Assembly: GCA_026125625.1 (NCBI GenBank)
Contig: JAHCKU010000076.1
Location: 1 to 10,038, forward strand
Source: Burkholderiales bacterium
Lineage (GTDB): Bacteria; Pseudomonadota; Gammaproteobacteria; Burkholderiales; SHXO01
Direction of reading: 5' to 3'
DNA length: 10,038 bases
The notes beneath the pieces are model-generated. The model searched no databases and was not told the DNA's origin. It worked only from the letters and a program-made list of their open reading frames with translations. The position numbers and the translations under genes are program-made. Of the stretch, positions 1 through 6,772 are shown one piece after another; the first letter of the stretch is position 1; every line of letters starts with the position of its first letter.

Positions 1-10
1 GTCTTTGGTT

Positions 11-40
11 GCCCTCGGCCTTGCGAGGGCTTGGTCTTTT
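11..40 (+). terminator. probable rho-independent terminator of an upstream + strand gene
   Basis: A perfect 7-bp inverted repeat, GCCCTCG at 11-17 and CGAGGGC at 24-30, encloses a 6-base loop and is followed on the + strand by the T-rich stretch TTGGTCTTTT. Read on the minus strand the hairpin is followed by an A-rich, not T-rich, sequence. It therefore fits best as the end of a + strand gene left of the window, converging on the minus-strand gene that stops at 79. It could also weakly stop transcription of that minus-strand gene. The T tract is interrupted, so efficiency is uncertain. Confidence 0.5.
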
Positions 41-78
41 GACGTGCCTGGTTCGTTTGCTTGTATGACCGTGCAGAC

Positions 79-2778
79 TCAGGGCGTCACGCTGGTGACC
101 TGCGCGCGACGCAGCCGTCCAAGAATCCAGTTGGTCGTGTCGGGGCTGAGGTAGAGGTTGTCGGTAGTCTTGGTATGAGTCACCACGCCGCCTTCGAGCG
201 TCTCGACCTTGATCTGAGTCGCATTCCCCCAGGCGTCCACGCTCGTCCTGGTGCGCGTGCTCGGCAGCGCCGTGCCGTTGAGCTCCCAGCTGCGATCGAG
301 GCTCACGCAGCCATAGACGAAATAGCGCTTGCCCGCGGTGGAGCCAGATGGCAGCGGACTGGGGTCGGTCGCATTTGCCGGGCATGCAGGGTTTGCGCCT
401 GCGAAATCATTGAAGCTGTAGGCGCCGTCGCTCTGATTGACGAGTAATCCCGTCGAGCTTCGCTTGGTGGTCGTCTTCGGCAATCCCGCGTATGGGAAGC
501 GTTGGTTGTATTCCGTACGGATTTTGGCGCCAACCGCGTCGGTGGTCTCCACCCAGCGAAACCCCAGAAAGCCATGGCCCGAGATGTCTACCTTTCCTCC
601 ACCATAGGTGGTAGTGTTCGTCGTCACTCCGCCGAGGCCATTGGACGAATTCACCTGAGTCACCACGGTGATCGGCGCCACGGCCAGAACATCCCGGATC
701 GGATAGCTCGAACCGGACTCGAAGGTATACGTGCCCGGATACGACAAGGCGCGGTAGGTCACCGTAATACTCGCATTCAAGCCTTGGTGAATGCCGGTGA
801 GAAGATCAGGTTGGATCTGGGTGGACAGACGCAGGCTGTTGCCTGCGATGAGATCGGCCGAGCCATCGCCGTTGGCATCCCCAAGTGCCAATGGGCCGAA
901 GAAACGGATCCAGGCCGCACAGTTATTTTCGCCCGGTATGGCACAGAACGACGCTGCAACGGCTGCGTTGATGCCCAGGCTGGTCGGTTGCGTAAATCCA
1001 ACACCGTACGATGTGATCATGTACAAAGAGCAGGCACCTCCGTTGTTCGATGCACATTTGGCGTACACATAATCAGCACGCCCATCACCATCGATATCAC
1101 TCAAGACGCCGGCCCAATGCTCAGTAAAAGGAGGCGCCAGCTGGTACGAGGCAGAAAAGCCAGTACCTGTCGAGTTATATCCGATGCCCCCAGTCAGGAG
1201 GTCCGCGCGCCCATCGCCATTGATATCACCCAGCGAAAGGGGGCGAAAAACGTAGATATAGCCATTGCAGGAACCGTTGTATCCTGGGGATACGCAATAA
1301 GCGTCGTTCACTGCATTGATGTCCAGGTTGATCGGAGCAGCGAAGCCGTTGCCGTTGGACAGTTGCATCCGAAGCGGACATGAGCCATTGCCCGAGCAGG
1401 TGGCATAGACGAAATCGGCACGTCCGTCGCCATTGACGTCGCCGAGCAAGCCTGCGTTGGCAACGGTGACCGAATAACCGGCATTAGAGAAGCCGCTGCC
1501 GGTGGAGTGATAGACGTTGCCCCCGACGACGAGATCGGCCCTGCCATCCCCGTTGACATCGCCCAGCGTCACGGTGCCGACGATCTTCGTATAACCGTTG
1601 CAGGTTCCGTTGTATCCCGGGTTGGTGCATATCGAGTTGAGGATCGGCGCATTGATGCCCAGGCTCGTCGCCGAGCCGAAGCCCGTACCACTGGAGAGCT
1701 GCATCGACAGTGGGCAGGTCCCTCCGCTTGACGTGCTGCATACCGCGTAGACGTAGTCGTCCCGTCCATCGCCATTGATATCGCCCATTACCCCGAGCCG
1801 TGCATTGCCTGCAGTCCAGGTGCCTCCGCCGAACCCCACCGATCCGCTGCTGTTCTGCCAGGTCGTGGTAGTGGGCAGGAGGCAATTTCCGGCACCGTCG
1901 CACTCGGTGATCGACGTAATCCGGCTCAGATTCTGGCCGCCGCCTATCGCGTAGGCAACTCGATACTCCTTGATCAAATTGGAACCGACGAACGCTTTGA
2001 TCGCGGTAAGACGCTTCATTACCCGAATGATCGATCCGCCGGCGAAAGTTCCCTGGTTGTCGCTGCGATCTTCGTAAGTAAACTGAATCGATGCATAGGG
2101 GTTCAATCCTGCTGTGGCGTTGCCTCCATAGTCGATCCGATCGGGTCGGAAGTCGCCGTTGGCGTTGTCTTCCTGATAGGTGATCGTCATGGTATTGCCT
2201 TTGGTATCGATCACCTTGTTGAGCGCGTAGACCCAGACACTGGTCTTGCCCTGCGCTTCGATCCGCGAATCGGATGTGTAGCCGTACTCGTGCACGAGCC
2301 CATCCTTGCTCCACACGCGAAATCGCTCGGGACCGGTGCCGGCGGATCCGTAAGAGACGATTTTTGCGAACGATTCCGATTCCGTACGGTACTGTGTGCC
2401 GTCGGCGCCGTAGTTGCCCGAAGTCGCGATCAGGCGGTTGCCATCCAGACAATAGCGATCGTCCGCCGAGTAGTTGACGCCACCCCAAGCCCCATCCTGG
2501 GCGATGGTGCGAGAACAGCGCGAGATGCCGGAGAAACCGGACAGCGACCACCCTGCACCCAGCAGTCCGTTGCTTCCTCGGCTGTCATAGGAAATCGCGA
2601 GCTTTGGCTGCATGCCGCCGGTGCCAGGGGTGACTTGAATAGGAATGGTGTAGCTCGCCGAGCCGCTCTCGGTGACTTCGAACTCGCCGGGGGTGAACAC
2701 TGCTGCGCGTAGGGAGGAGGCCGCAATCAGTGCGGAAAATAGGAACACGAATGAAGCACTGCTACTCGAGCTGCGCAT
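79..2778 (-). CDS. exported SpvB/TcdB-type protein with FG-GAP (VCBS) repeats, lacking an Rhs core
   Basis: 899 residues. Residues 1-25 look like a Sec signal peptide: a serine-rich start, a hydrophobic core FVFLFSALIAA, and an A-x-A-like cleavage site at SLRA|AV. Residues about 28-310 match the SpvB-type domain that opens insecticidal TcB/TcdB toxins and many Rhs-like proteins (for example GTGGMQPKLAISYDS and GLLGAGWSLSG). Residues 329-658 hold three tandem modules, each with two FG-GAP blocks of the form GD(I/V)NGDGRAD, expected to bind calcium in a beta-propeller. Residues about 659-780 resemble the TcdB middle domain (SGHGFLGFRW). The end (about 830-899, with DTTNWILGRL) matches the linker that normally precedes YD/Rhs repeats, but the protein stops there. 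The start is backed by an AAGGGA ribosome site 6 bases upstream. GC content looks lower than in the neighbouring secretion genes. The protein is probably periplasmic, surface-bound or secreted. Its precise function is unknown: toxin component, adhesin or shell protein are all possible. Confidence 0.9.
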   Translation of the reverse strand: MRSSSSSASFVFLFSALIAASSLRAAVFTPGEFEVTESGSASYTIPIQVTPGTGGMQPKLAISYDSRGSNGLLGAGWSLSGFSGISRCSRTIAQDGAWGGVNYSADDRYCLDGNRLIATSGNYGADGTQYRTESESFAKIVSYGSAGTGPERFRVWSKDGLVHEYGYTSDSRIEAQGKTSVWVYALNKVIDTKGNTMTITYQEDNANGDFRPDRIDYGGNATAGLNPYASIQFTYEDRSDNQGTFAGGSIIRVMKRLTAIKAFVGSNLIKEYRVAYAIGGGQNLSRITSITECDGAGNCLLPTTTTWQNSSGSVGFGGGTWTAGNARLGVMGDINGDGRDDYVYAVCSTSSGGTCPLSMQLSSGTGFGSATSLGINAPILNSICTNPGYNGTCNGYTKIVGTVTLGDVNGDGRADLVVGGNVYHSTGSGFSNAGYSVTVANAGLLGDVNGDGRADFVYATCSGNGSCPLRMQLSNGNGFAAPINLDINAVNDAYCVSPGYNGSCNGYIYVFRPLSLGDINGDGRADLLTGGIGYNSTGTGFSASYQLAPPFTEHWAGVLSDIDGDGRADYVYAKCASNNGGACSLYMITSYGVGFTQPTSLGINAAVAASFCAIPGENNCAAWIRFFGPLALGDANGDGSADLIAGNSLRLSTQIQPDLLTGIHQGLNASITVTYRALSYPGTYTFESGSSYPIRDVLAVAPITVVTQVNSSNGLGGVTTNTTTYGGGKVDISGHGFLGFRWVETTDAVGAKIRTEYNQRFPYAGLPKTTTKRSSTGLLVNQSDGAYSFNDFAGANPACPANATDPSPLPSGSTAGKRYFVYGCVSLDRSWELNGTALPSTRTRTSVDAWGNATQIKVETLEGGVVTHTKTTDNLYLSPDTTNWILGRLRRAQVTSVTP
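805..1794 (-). repeat. three tandem cysteine-containing FG-GAP modules (protein-level repeat)
   Basis: Within the SpvB-like protein, residues 329-442 (1453-1794), 443-556 (1111-1452) and 557-658 (805-1110) are successive copies of one module. The first two are exactly 114 residues and the last about 102. Each opens with G(V/L)(M/L)(G/S)D(I/V)(N/D)GDGR, later carries a second LGD-x-NGDG block, and has four cysteines in matching places: 347, 355, 384, 393; 461, 467, 495, 504; and 575, 583, 612, 620. Two of the modules share PGYNG(T/S)CNGY. The pattern suggests internal duplication and two disulfides per module, which fits an oxidising, extracytoplasmic location. Confidence 0.85.
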
Positions 2779-2784
2779 ATCAGA

Positions 2785-2790
2785 TCCCTT
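2785..2790 (-). promoter_or_regulatory. ribosome binding site of the SpvB-like gene
   Basis: On the minus strand AAGGGA lies 6 bases upstream of the ATG at 2778. It supports this ATG, which also places the signal peptide exactly at the N-terminus. Confidence 0.6.
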
Positions 2791-2839
2791 GATTTAGATT
2801 CTCTCGACTCTCAATGTACATTCGCCTTGTCTGGATAAC

Positions 2840-2869
2840 ATAATGACATTAGCGTATATGACAAGTCAA
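2840..2869 (-). promoter_or_regulatory. candidate sigma70-type promoter for the SpvB-like gene
   Basis: On the minus strand TTGACT (2864-2869) is followed after 18 bases by CATTAT (2840-2845), giving 5/6 and 4/6 matches to the -35 and -10 consensus. The implied leader of about 55 bases is plausible. The -10 lies inside the palindrome TAATG-A-CATTA. In such AT-rich DNA chance matches are common, so this is tentative. Confidence 0.35.
2841..2851. promoter_or_regulatory. palindrome TAATG-A-CATTA, possible operator
   Basis: A perfect inverted repeat with 5-base arms and a single central base. It overlaps the candidate -10 of the SpvB-like gene, where a bound repressor would block transcription. 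It is short, so chance cannot be excluded. Confidence 0.25.
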
Positions 2870-2913
2870 TGGTATGGATTATAGAAATATAAATTGCATG
2901 ACATGTCGTATAT
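2854..2913. repeat. imperfect inverted repeat between the divergent genes
   Basis: The 15 bases at 2854-2868 and the reverse complement of 2899-2913 agree at 12 of 15 positions, with 30 bases between the arms. The right arm also contains the perfect 8-base palindrome GACATGTC (2900-2907). Position and form suit regulator half-sites serving both directions. No specific regulator family is recognised. Confidence 0.35.
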
Positions 2914-2924
2914 ATCTTTGACTT

Positions 2925-2944
2925 ATGCCATATAACAATGGCAT
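2925..2944. promoter_or_regulatory. inverted repeat ATGCCAT-N6-ATGGCAT, possible operator
   Basis: Perfect 7-base arms at 2925-2931 and 2938-2944 with a 6-base spacer. The 20-base span fits a dimeric helix-turn-helix regulator site. It lies just downstream of the TTGACT at 2918 and upstream of the secretion operon. As RNA it could also form a small hairpin, without a U tract. Confidence 0.35.
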
Positions 2945-3103
2945 TCTTATATGACTGCAGCAGAGCTGAAGACTAATGGGGCATGTATTGATAAAGGTCG
3001 CGAGAAAAACGGTTGTGCTGCTTCGTCGCGGCGTGATTGCGCTCGACTGCATACGCGTCCCGACCACTGTCCTTCGTCGTTGATTGGCCAGTTTCAGAAG
3101 AAC

Positions 3104-4291
3104 ATGAAATTCCGCGTGAAAGTCGTGTCCGCATCGGGTGGCGTAGCAGATGTATCGATGGAAGCTGCCGATGCCGCCGAGCTTTCACGACTGGCGCAGC
3201 TTCAAGGTTATGACGTCATCTCCGCCTCGCCGCTGGGCGCCTGGGCAGATGTGCGGCTGCGCACGACACAGTTCCCACTGACTCTGTTCAGCCATCAATT
3301 GCTGGTGCTGGTGCGCTCCGGCTTGCCGCTGCTCGAGGCGATCGAGACCCTGTCGGCCAAAGAGAAGCGCACGAGCGTCGGTACGGTATGCAGCCAGCTG
3401 GTCGAGCTGCTGCGCCAAGGCCAGTCCTTCTCGCGAGCGCTGGAGCACTTTCCTGCTGCTTTTCCTGCCCTTTACGTGGCCACCATCCGTGCCAGCGAGC
3501 GCACCGGTGATCTGGTGGAGGCACTATCTCGCTACCTGGCCTATCGCACGCAGCTGGATGCGGTACGCAAGCGCCTGGTCAGCGCCATGCTCTATCCGGC
3601 GCTGCTGGTGTTCGTGGGTGGACTGATCGTGGTGTTCCTGCTGACTTACGTGGTGCCCAAGTTCAGCCGGGTGTACGAGGACATGGGCGATCGCCTGCCG
3701 CTGCTGTCGCGCCTGTTGATGGGCTGGGGCAAGGCGTTCGAAGCCTATGGCTTGTGGATCGGCGTGCTGTTCGCGCTCGGACTGTTGCTCGCCGGCTACT
3801 GGCTGTCCAGACCATCAATCATCCGCAGCGTTATCGCGCATCTGCGCGCGCTGCCTGGAGTGGGCGAGAAGCTGCAGGCGCATCAGCTCGCCGGCTTCTA
3901 CCGCACGCTCGGCATGCTCCTGCGCGGTGGCATTCCTCTGGTGACCGCGCTCGAGATGGCTGCCGGTATCGTGCGCGCGGGCTTGGGCGAGAATGTCGCG
4001 CGGGCCACCGCGGCATTGAGCGAAGGGCGGCCGGTGGCCGAGACCTTCGAGCGCCACGGCCTGGCTACCGAAGTGGCAGCGCGCCTGCTGCGCGTGGGCG
4101 AGCGCTCGGGCGAGCTGGGTCCGATGATGGACAACATCGCGGCATATTTCGAGGACGAGACGGCGCAGTGGCTGGACCGCGTGACGCGCCTGTTCGAGCC
4201 GGTGCTGATGCTGGCCATCGGTGGCATGATCGGCACCATCGTGCTGCTCATGTACATGCCGATCTTCGATCTGGCGAGCAGCATCCGATGA
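3104..4291 (+). CDS. gspF: type II secretion / pilus inner-membrane platform protein, GspF family
   Basis: 395 residues, close to the family's usual 400. GspF/PilC/MshG proteins form the inner-membrane platform that the secretion ATPase acts on to assemble pseudopilins. Two T2SSF domains are visible: residues about 62-185 (FSHQLLVLVRSGLPLLEAIETL) and about 260-385 (HQLAGFYRTLGMLLRGGIPL). Membrane segments lie at about 164-184, 216-236 and 363-384, with the typical short polar C-terminus after MPIF. The N-terminal 60 residues, beginning MKFRVKVV, match the small cytoplasmic domain of the family, so I chose this ATG over the in-frame ATG at 2951. The only upstream ribosome site is a weak AGAAG. 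The stop codon overlaps the start of the ATPase gene (ATGA). First gene of the operon within the window. Confidence 0.93.
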   Translation: MKFRVKVVSASGGVADVSMEAADAAELSRLAQLQGYDVISASPLGAWADVRLRTTQFPLTLFSHQLLVLVRSGLPLLEAIETLSAKEKRTSVGTVCSQLVELLRQGQSFSRALEHFPAAFPALYVATIRASERTGDLVEALSRYLAYRTQLDAVRKRLVSAMLYPALLVFVGGLIVVFLLTYVVPKFSRVYEDMGDRLPLLSRLLMGWGKAFEAYGLWIGVLFALGLLLAGYWLSRPSIIRSVIAHLRALPGVGEKLQAHQLAGFYRTLGMLLRGGIPLVTALEMAAGIVRAGLGENVARATAALSEGRPVAETFERHGLATEVAARLLRVGERSGELGPMMDNIAAYFEDETAQWLDRVTRLFEPVLMLAIGGMIGTIVLLMYMPIFDLASSIR

Positions 4292-5976
4292 GCACGCTCG
4301 TCTCTCTCGAGCCGGTACTCTCTCCGGCGCTGGTGCAAAGCGCTCATGCGGCCGCGCGCGCATCCGCCCGGCCGGTGCGCGACGTGCTCGAAGAGCTTTC
4401 CGCACTGGCGCCCGATGCCTTCACCGCGCAGCTCGGAGCGCTGCTCGGCTACCCGGTGCTCGACCTGATTGCACTGTCGTCGCTGCTGCCGGCGTTCGAT
4501 CTCGTCCCCTATGCCGAGGCCAGCACGCGCGGCTGCGTGCCGCTGCGGCGCGAGGACGGCACAGCGCTGCTGGTGATCGCCGATCCCTTCGCCGATGGCA
4601 TTGAAGCCTGGGCGCGGGAAGCGCTCGGGCTGGCGATAGTGCTCGCGCTCGCGCATCCGAACGATCTCCGGGCCTATCTCGCTGCGCGCGAGGCGGGCAT
4701 GCGCGCCATCGACGAGGTGCTCGGTTCTGCTGTCACGCAAGCCGACCAGGCCAGGCCGGTAGAGGATCTGTCCCTGGCCAGCATCGGCGCCGATTCCAGC
4801 CCCGTGGTGAAGCTGGTCAATTCGACCTTGTACGACGCGATCAAGGCGCAGGCGAGCGACATCCATCTGGAATCCGCACCCACCGGCATGGACATCAAGT
4901 ACCGCATCGACGGCGTGCTGATCAGCGTGGGCAGCATCGCTGGCGGTGAGACTGCCGAGCAGGTGATCTCTCGCATCAAGGTGATGGCGGAGCTGGACAT
5001 CGGCGAGCGTCGCGTCCCGCAGGACGGGCGCCTGCGCGTGGCGGTGCAGGGGCGCGAGATCGATGTGCGCGTGTCGATCATGCCCAGCATCGCAGGTGAG
5101 GACGCAGTGCTGCGCATTCTCGACAAGCGCGCGCTGGCCGATCAGATGCGCGGCTTGCGTCTGGACATCCTCGGCTTCGACGAGGCCACGCTGGCGTCGG
5201 TCCGGCGCATCTCCAGCGAACCCTACGGCATGGTGCTGGTCACCGGCCCCACCGGCAGCGGCAAGACCACCACCTTGTACGCTGCGATCTCCGAGGTGAA
5301 CTCGGGCTGCGACAAGATCATCACTATCGAGGATCCGGTCGAGTACCAGATCCGCGGCGTGCTGCAGATTCCGGTCAACGAGCGCAAGGGGCTCAACTTC
5401 GCGCGGGGACTGCGCTCGATCCTGCGCCACGACCCGGACAAGATCATGGTCGGCGAGATCCGCGATCCGGAAACCGCGCAGATCGCAGTGCAGGCCGCGC
5501 TGACCGGCCACCTGGTGTTCACCACCGTGCATGCCAACAACGTGTTCGATGTCATCGGCCGCTTCATGCACATGGGCGTGGACGCCTACAGCTTCGTCTC
5601 CGCGCTCAATGGCATTCTCGCTCAACGCCTGGTGCGCATCGTCTGCCCGCGCTGCGCGGCGCCGGCCGCGCCGGACGACAAGCTGCTGCGCGACTCCGGG
5701 CTGCACGGTGCGGACCTGAGCACGTATCGCTTGGTAGTCGGACGAGGCTGCGGTGAATGCCGGGGCAGTGGCTCCCGCGGTCGCAAGGCGGTGGGCGAGC
5801 TGCTGCATCTGACCGACGAGATGCGCGAAATGATCGTGGCGCGGGCGCCCATCCGCCGGCTGAAAGAGGTGGCGCGCCGTGACGGCACGCGCTTCCTGCG
5901 CGATGCGGCGCTGGATCTGGTGCAGCGAGGTCAGACCACGCTGGAGGAAGTCAACCGTGTCACGTTTGTCGCCTGA
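4288..5976 (+). CDS. gspE: type II secretion / pilus assembly ATPase, GspE family
   Basis: 562 residues, a normal length for GspE/PilB/MshE, the cytoplasmic hexameric ATPase powering pseudopilus assembly. The N-terminal 150 residues form a GspE/MshE-type N-domain (LGYPVLDL). Then come the ASDIHLE motif (189-195), the Walker A loop GPTGSGKT (320-327), the Asp box with E348-D349, the Walker B-like VGEIRD (388-393), and the His box with TGH (406-408) and TTVHANN (412-418). Two CxxC pairs, C453/C456 and C488/C491, give the zinc-binding insert typical of extension ATPases and absent from PilT-type retraction ATPases. The first ATG overlaps the gspF stop by 4 bases (ATGA). No domain is missing. MshE and GspE cannot be separated reliably here. 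Confidence 0.95.
   Translation: MSTLVSLEPVLSPALVQSAHAAARASARPVRDVLEELSALAPDAFTAQLGALLGYPVLDLIALSSLLPAFDLVPYAEASTRGCVPLRREDGTALLVIADPFADGIEAWAREALGLAIVLALAHPNDLRAYLAAREAGMRAIDEVLGSAVTQADQARPVEDLSLASIGADSSPVVKLVNSTLYDAIKAQASDIHLESAPTGMDIKYRIDGVLISVGSIAGGETAEQVISRIKVMAELDIGERRVPQDGRLRVAVQGREIDVRVSIMPSIAGEDAVLRILDKRALADQMRGLRLDILGFDEATLASVRRISSEPYGMVLVTGPTGSGKTTTLYAAISEVNSGCDKIITIEDPVEYQIRGVLQIPVNERKGLNFARGLRSILRHDPDKIMVGEIRDPETAQIAVQAALTGHLVFTTVHANNVFDVIGRFMHMGVDAYSFVSALNGILAQRLVRIVCPRCAAPAAPDDKLLRDSGLHGADLSTYRLVVGRGCGECRGSGSRGRKAVGELLHLTDEMREMIVARAPIRRLKEVARRDGTRFLRDAALDLVQRGQTTLEEVNRVTFVA
5943..5950 (+). promoter_or_regulatory. strong ribosome binding site deciding a GTG start
   Basis: GGAGGAAG inside the end of gspE lies with its GGAGG core 9 bases before the GTG at 5957. 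It is the best Shine-Dalgarno match near the start of the PilM/GspL-like gene. It favours this GTG over the ATG at 5879, which lies much further inside gspE. Confidence 0.7.
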
Positions 5977-6769
5977 GGCAATCCATTGCGCAATCGGCCC
6001 ACAGCGAGTCGCCTGTGTGCGCGTGTGTGGCCGGCTGCGTAAGGTGATCAAGTCCAGGCACTTCGAGGCGATCCCGCCGCAGCCCGAAGCACCAACTTGG
6101 GCGGTGGCGGTACATCGGCTGGAGGCCCAGCTGAAGCGTAGCTGCAGCGCCGGTTCACGCGTGCACGTGACGCTCGACGATGCATTCGTCCGCTATCTGG
6201 ATCTGCCGTGGTTGCCTGCGCTGGACAAGCGTGCGGAGGAGATCAGCCTCGCGCGCATCCGCTTTAAAAAGCTGTTCGGCCAGCGTGCGCAGCAATGGCA
6301 GGTGCAGGTCAGCGGTTGGCGCTACGGCGCGCCGCGGCTGGCAGTGGCGGTGGATGCGGAGCTGATCGCAGCGATCCGGAGCGCCGTGCTCGATGCGAAA
6401 GGCATCCTGGGCAGCATCCAACCGCTGTTCGTCTCCGTGATGAATCGCTGGCGCTCGCTGGTTCCTGCACAAGGACAGACGAGCATGGCCGTGGTCGATG
6501 GAAAGCAGGCCGTGCTCGGCATCGTCGACGGACATGGCGTGAGCGTTCTGTACAAGGGGCCGATGGCAGACAGCAGCGATGATGGGCTGGAAGCGCTGCT
6601 GCGGCGGGAATGCCTGCGCGCCGGCTTGGCCGTTCCCGTGCGGCAGTTCGTGTTCGCGCCCCAGCTCACCGATGTGCCGGCCGGCGCGACCCGCCTTGCT
6701 CTTTTACCGCGCACCGGCTTCGATCCGCACGCGGACGCCGGAATGAGCGCTGCCCTGATTTCGGTGTAA
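5957..6769 (+). CDS. short PilM/GspL-like cytoplasmic protein (actin-like fold inferred)
   Basis: 270 residues from a GTG start, overlapping gspE by 20 bases. There is no signal peptide or membrane segment. By position (between the ATPase and a PilN-like protein) and by pattern it corresponds to the cytoplasmic part of GspL, or to PilM/MshI, which ties the ATPase to the inner-membrane complex. Visible cues are an N-terminal strand pair around CAIGPQRVACVRV, VHVTLDDAFVRYLDLPW, and the later TSMAVVDGKQAVLGIVDGHGVSVL, which resembles the second phosphate-loop strand pair of actin-like proteins. It is shorter than typical PilM (about 350), and the canonical PilM start with its DIGS motif is not present, so ATP binding is doubtful. 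Without the neighbours this would be called hypothetical. Confidence 0.75.
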   Translation: MSRLSPEAIHCAIGPQRVACVRVCGRLRKVIKSRHFEAIPPQPEAPTWAVAVHRLEAQLKRSCSAGSRVHVTLDDAFVRYLDLPWLPALDKRAEEISLARIRFKKLFGQRAQQWQVQVSGWRYGAPRLAVAVDAELIAAIRSAVLDAKGILGSIQPLFVSVMNRWRSLVPAQGQTSMAVVDGKQAVLGIVDGHGVSVLYKGPMADSSDDGLEALLRRECLRAGLAVPVRQFVFAPQLTDVPAGATRLALLPRTGFDPHADAGMSAALISV

Positions 6770-6772
6770 GCC

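Larger units (their letters stand above)
2779..3103. other. divergent AT-rich intergenic control region
   Basis: These 325 bases separate the minus-strand SpvB-like gene from the + strand secretion operon. About 2790-2960 is strikingly AT-rich compared with the rest of the window and carries the candidate promoter, palindromes and related TGAC(A/T)T...TATA motifs listed separately. From about 2960 to 3103 the composition returns towards the GC-rich average. That part has no stop codon in the gspF frame after the ATG at 2951, but I see no ribosome site there or resemblance to the GspF family, and treat it as leader. No convincing + strand promoter could be fixed: TTGACT at 2918-2923 has only a poor -10 (CATTCT, 2942-2947). 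Confidence 0.6.

Noticed and set aside
502..1383. 293-codon + strand frame inside the SpvB-like gene
   Set aside because: It is antisense to the FG-GAP repeats, and its repeated IAIDIT pattern is simply the mirror of the repeated GDxNGDG codons.
1741..1795. Repeated DNA around GCCATTGATATCGCCC that might look like a CRISPR or dispersed repeat
   Set aside because: The copies at roughly 1770, 1550, 1430, 1210, 1090 and 870 are imperfect, unevenly spaced, and encode the FG-GAP motif in frame.
2918..2947. + strand promoter TTGACT-N18-CATTCT for the secretion operon
   Set aside because: The -10 matches only 3 of 6 positions. Recorded in the intergenic description and not called as a separate promoter.
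2951..3103. 51-residue N-terminal extension of GspF from the ATG at 2951
   Set aside because: No ribosome site, cysteine-rich composition unlike the family, and family resemblance starts at MKFRVKVV (3104).
3754..4287. Upstream in-frame extension of gspE (would give 740 residues)
   Set aside because: The extension overlaps gspF entirely and is Arg/Ala-rich without family resemblance. The ATG at 4288 in the ATGA overlap gives normal GspE length.
3898..6051. 717-codon open frame on the minus strand opposite gspF/gspE
   Set aside because: It lies antisense to a clearly conserved ATPase and is rich in Ala, Arg, His and Gln, typical of shadow frames in GC-rich DNA. No recognisable domain.
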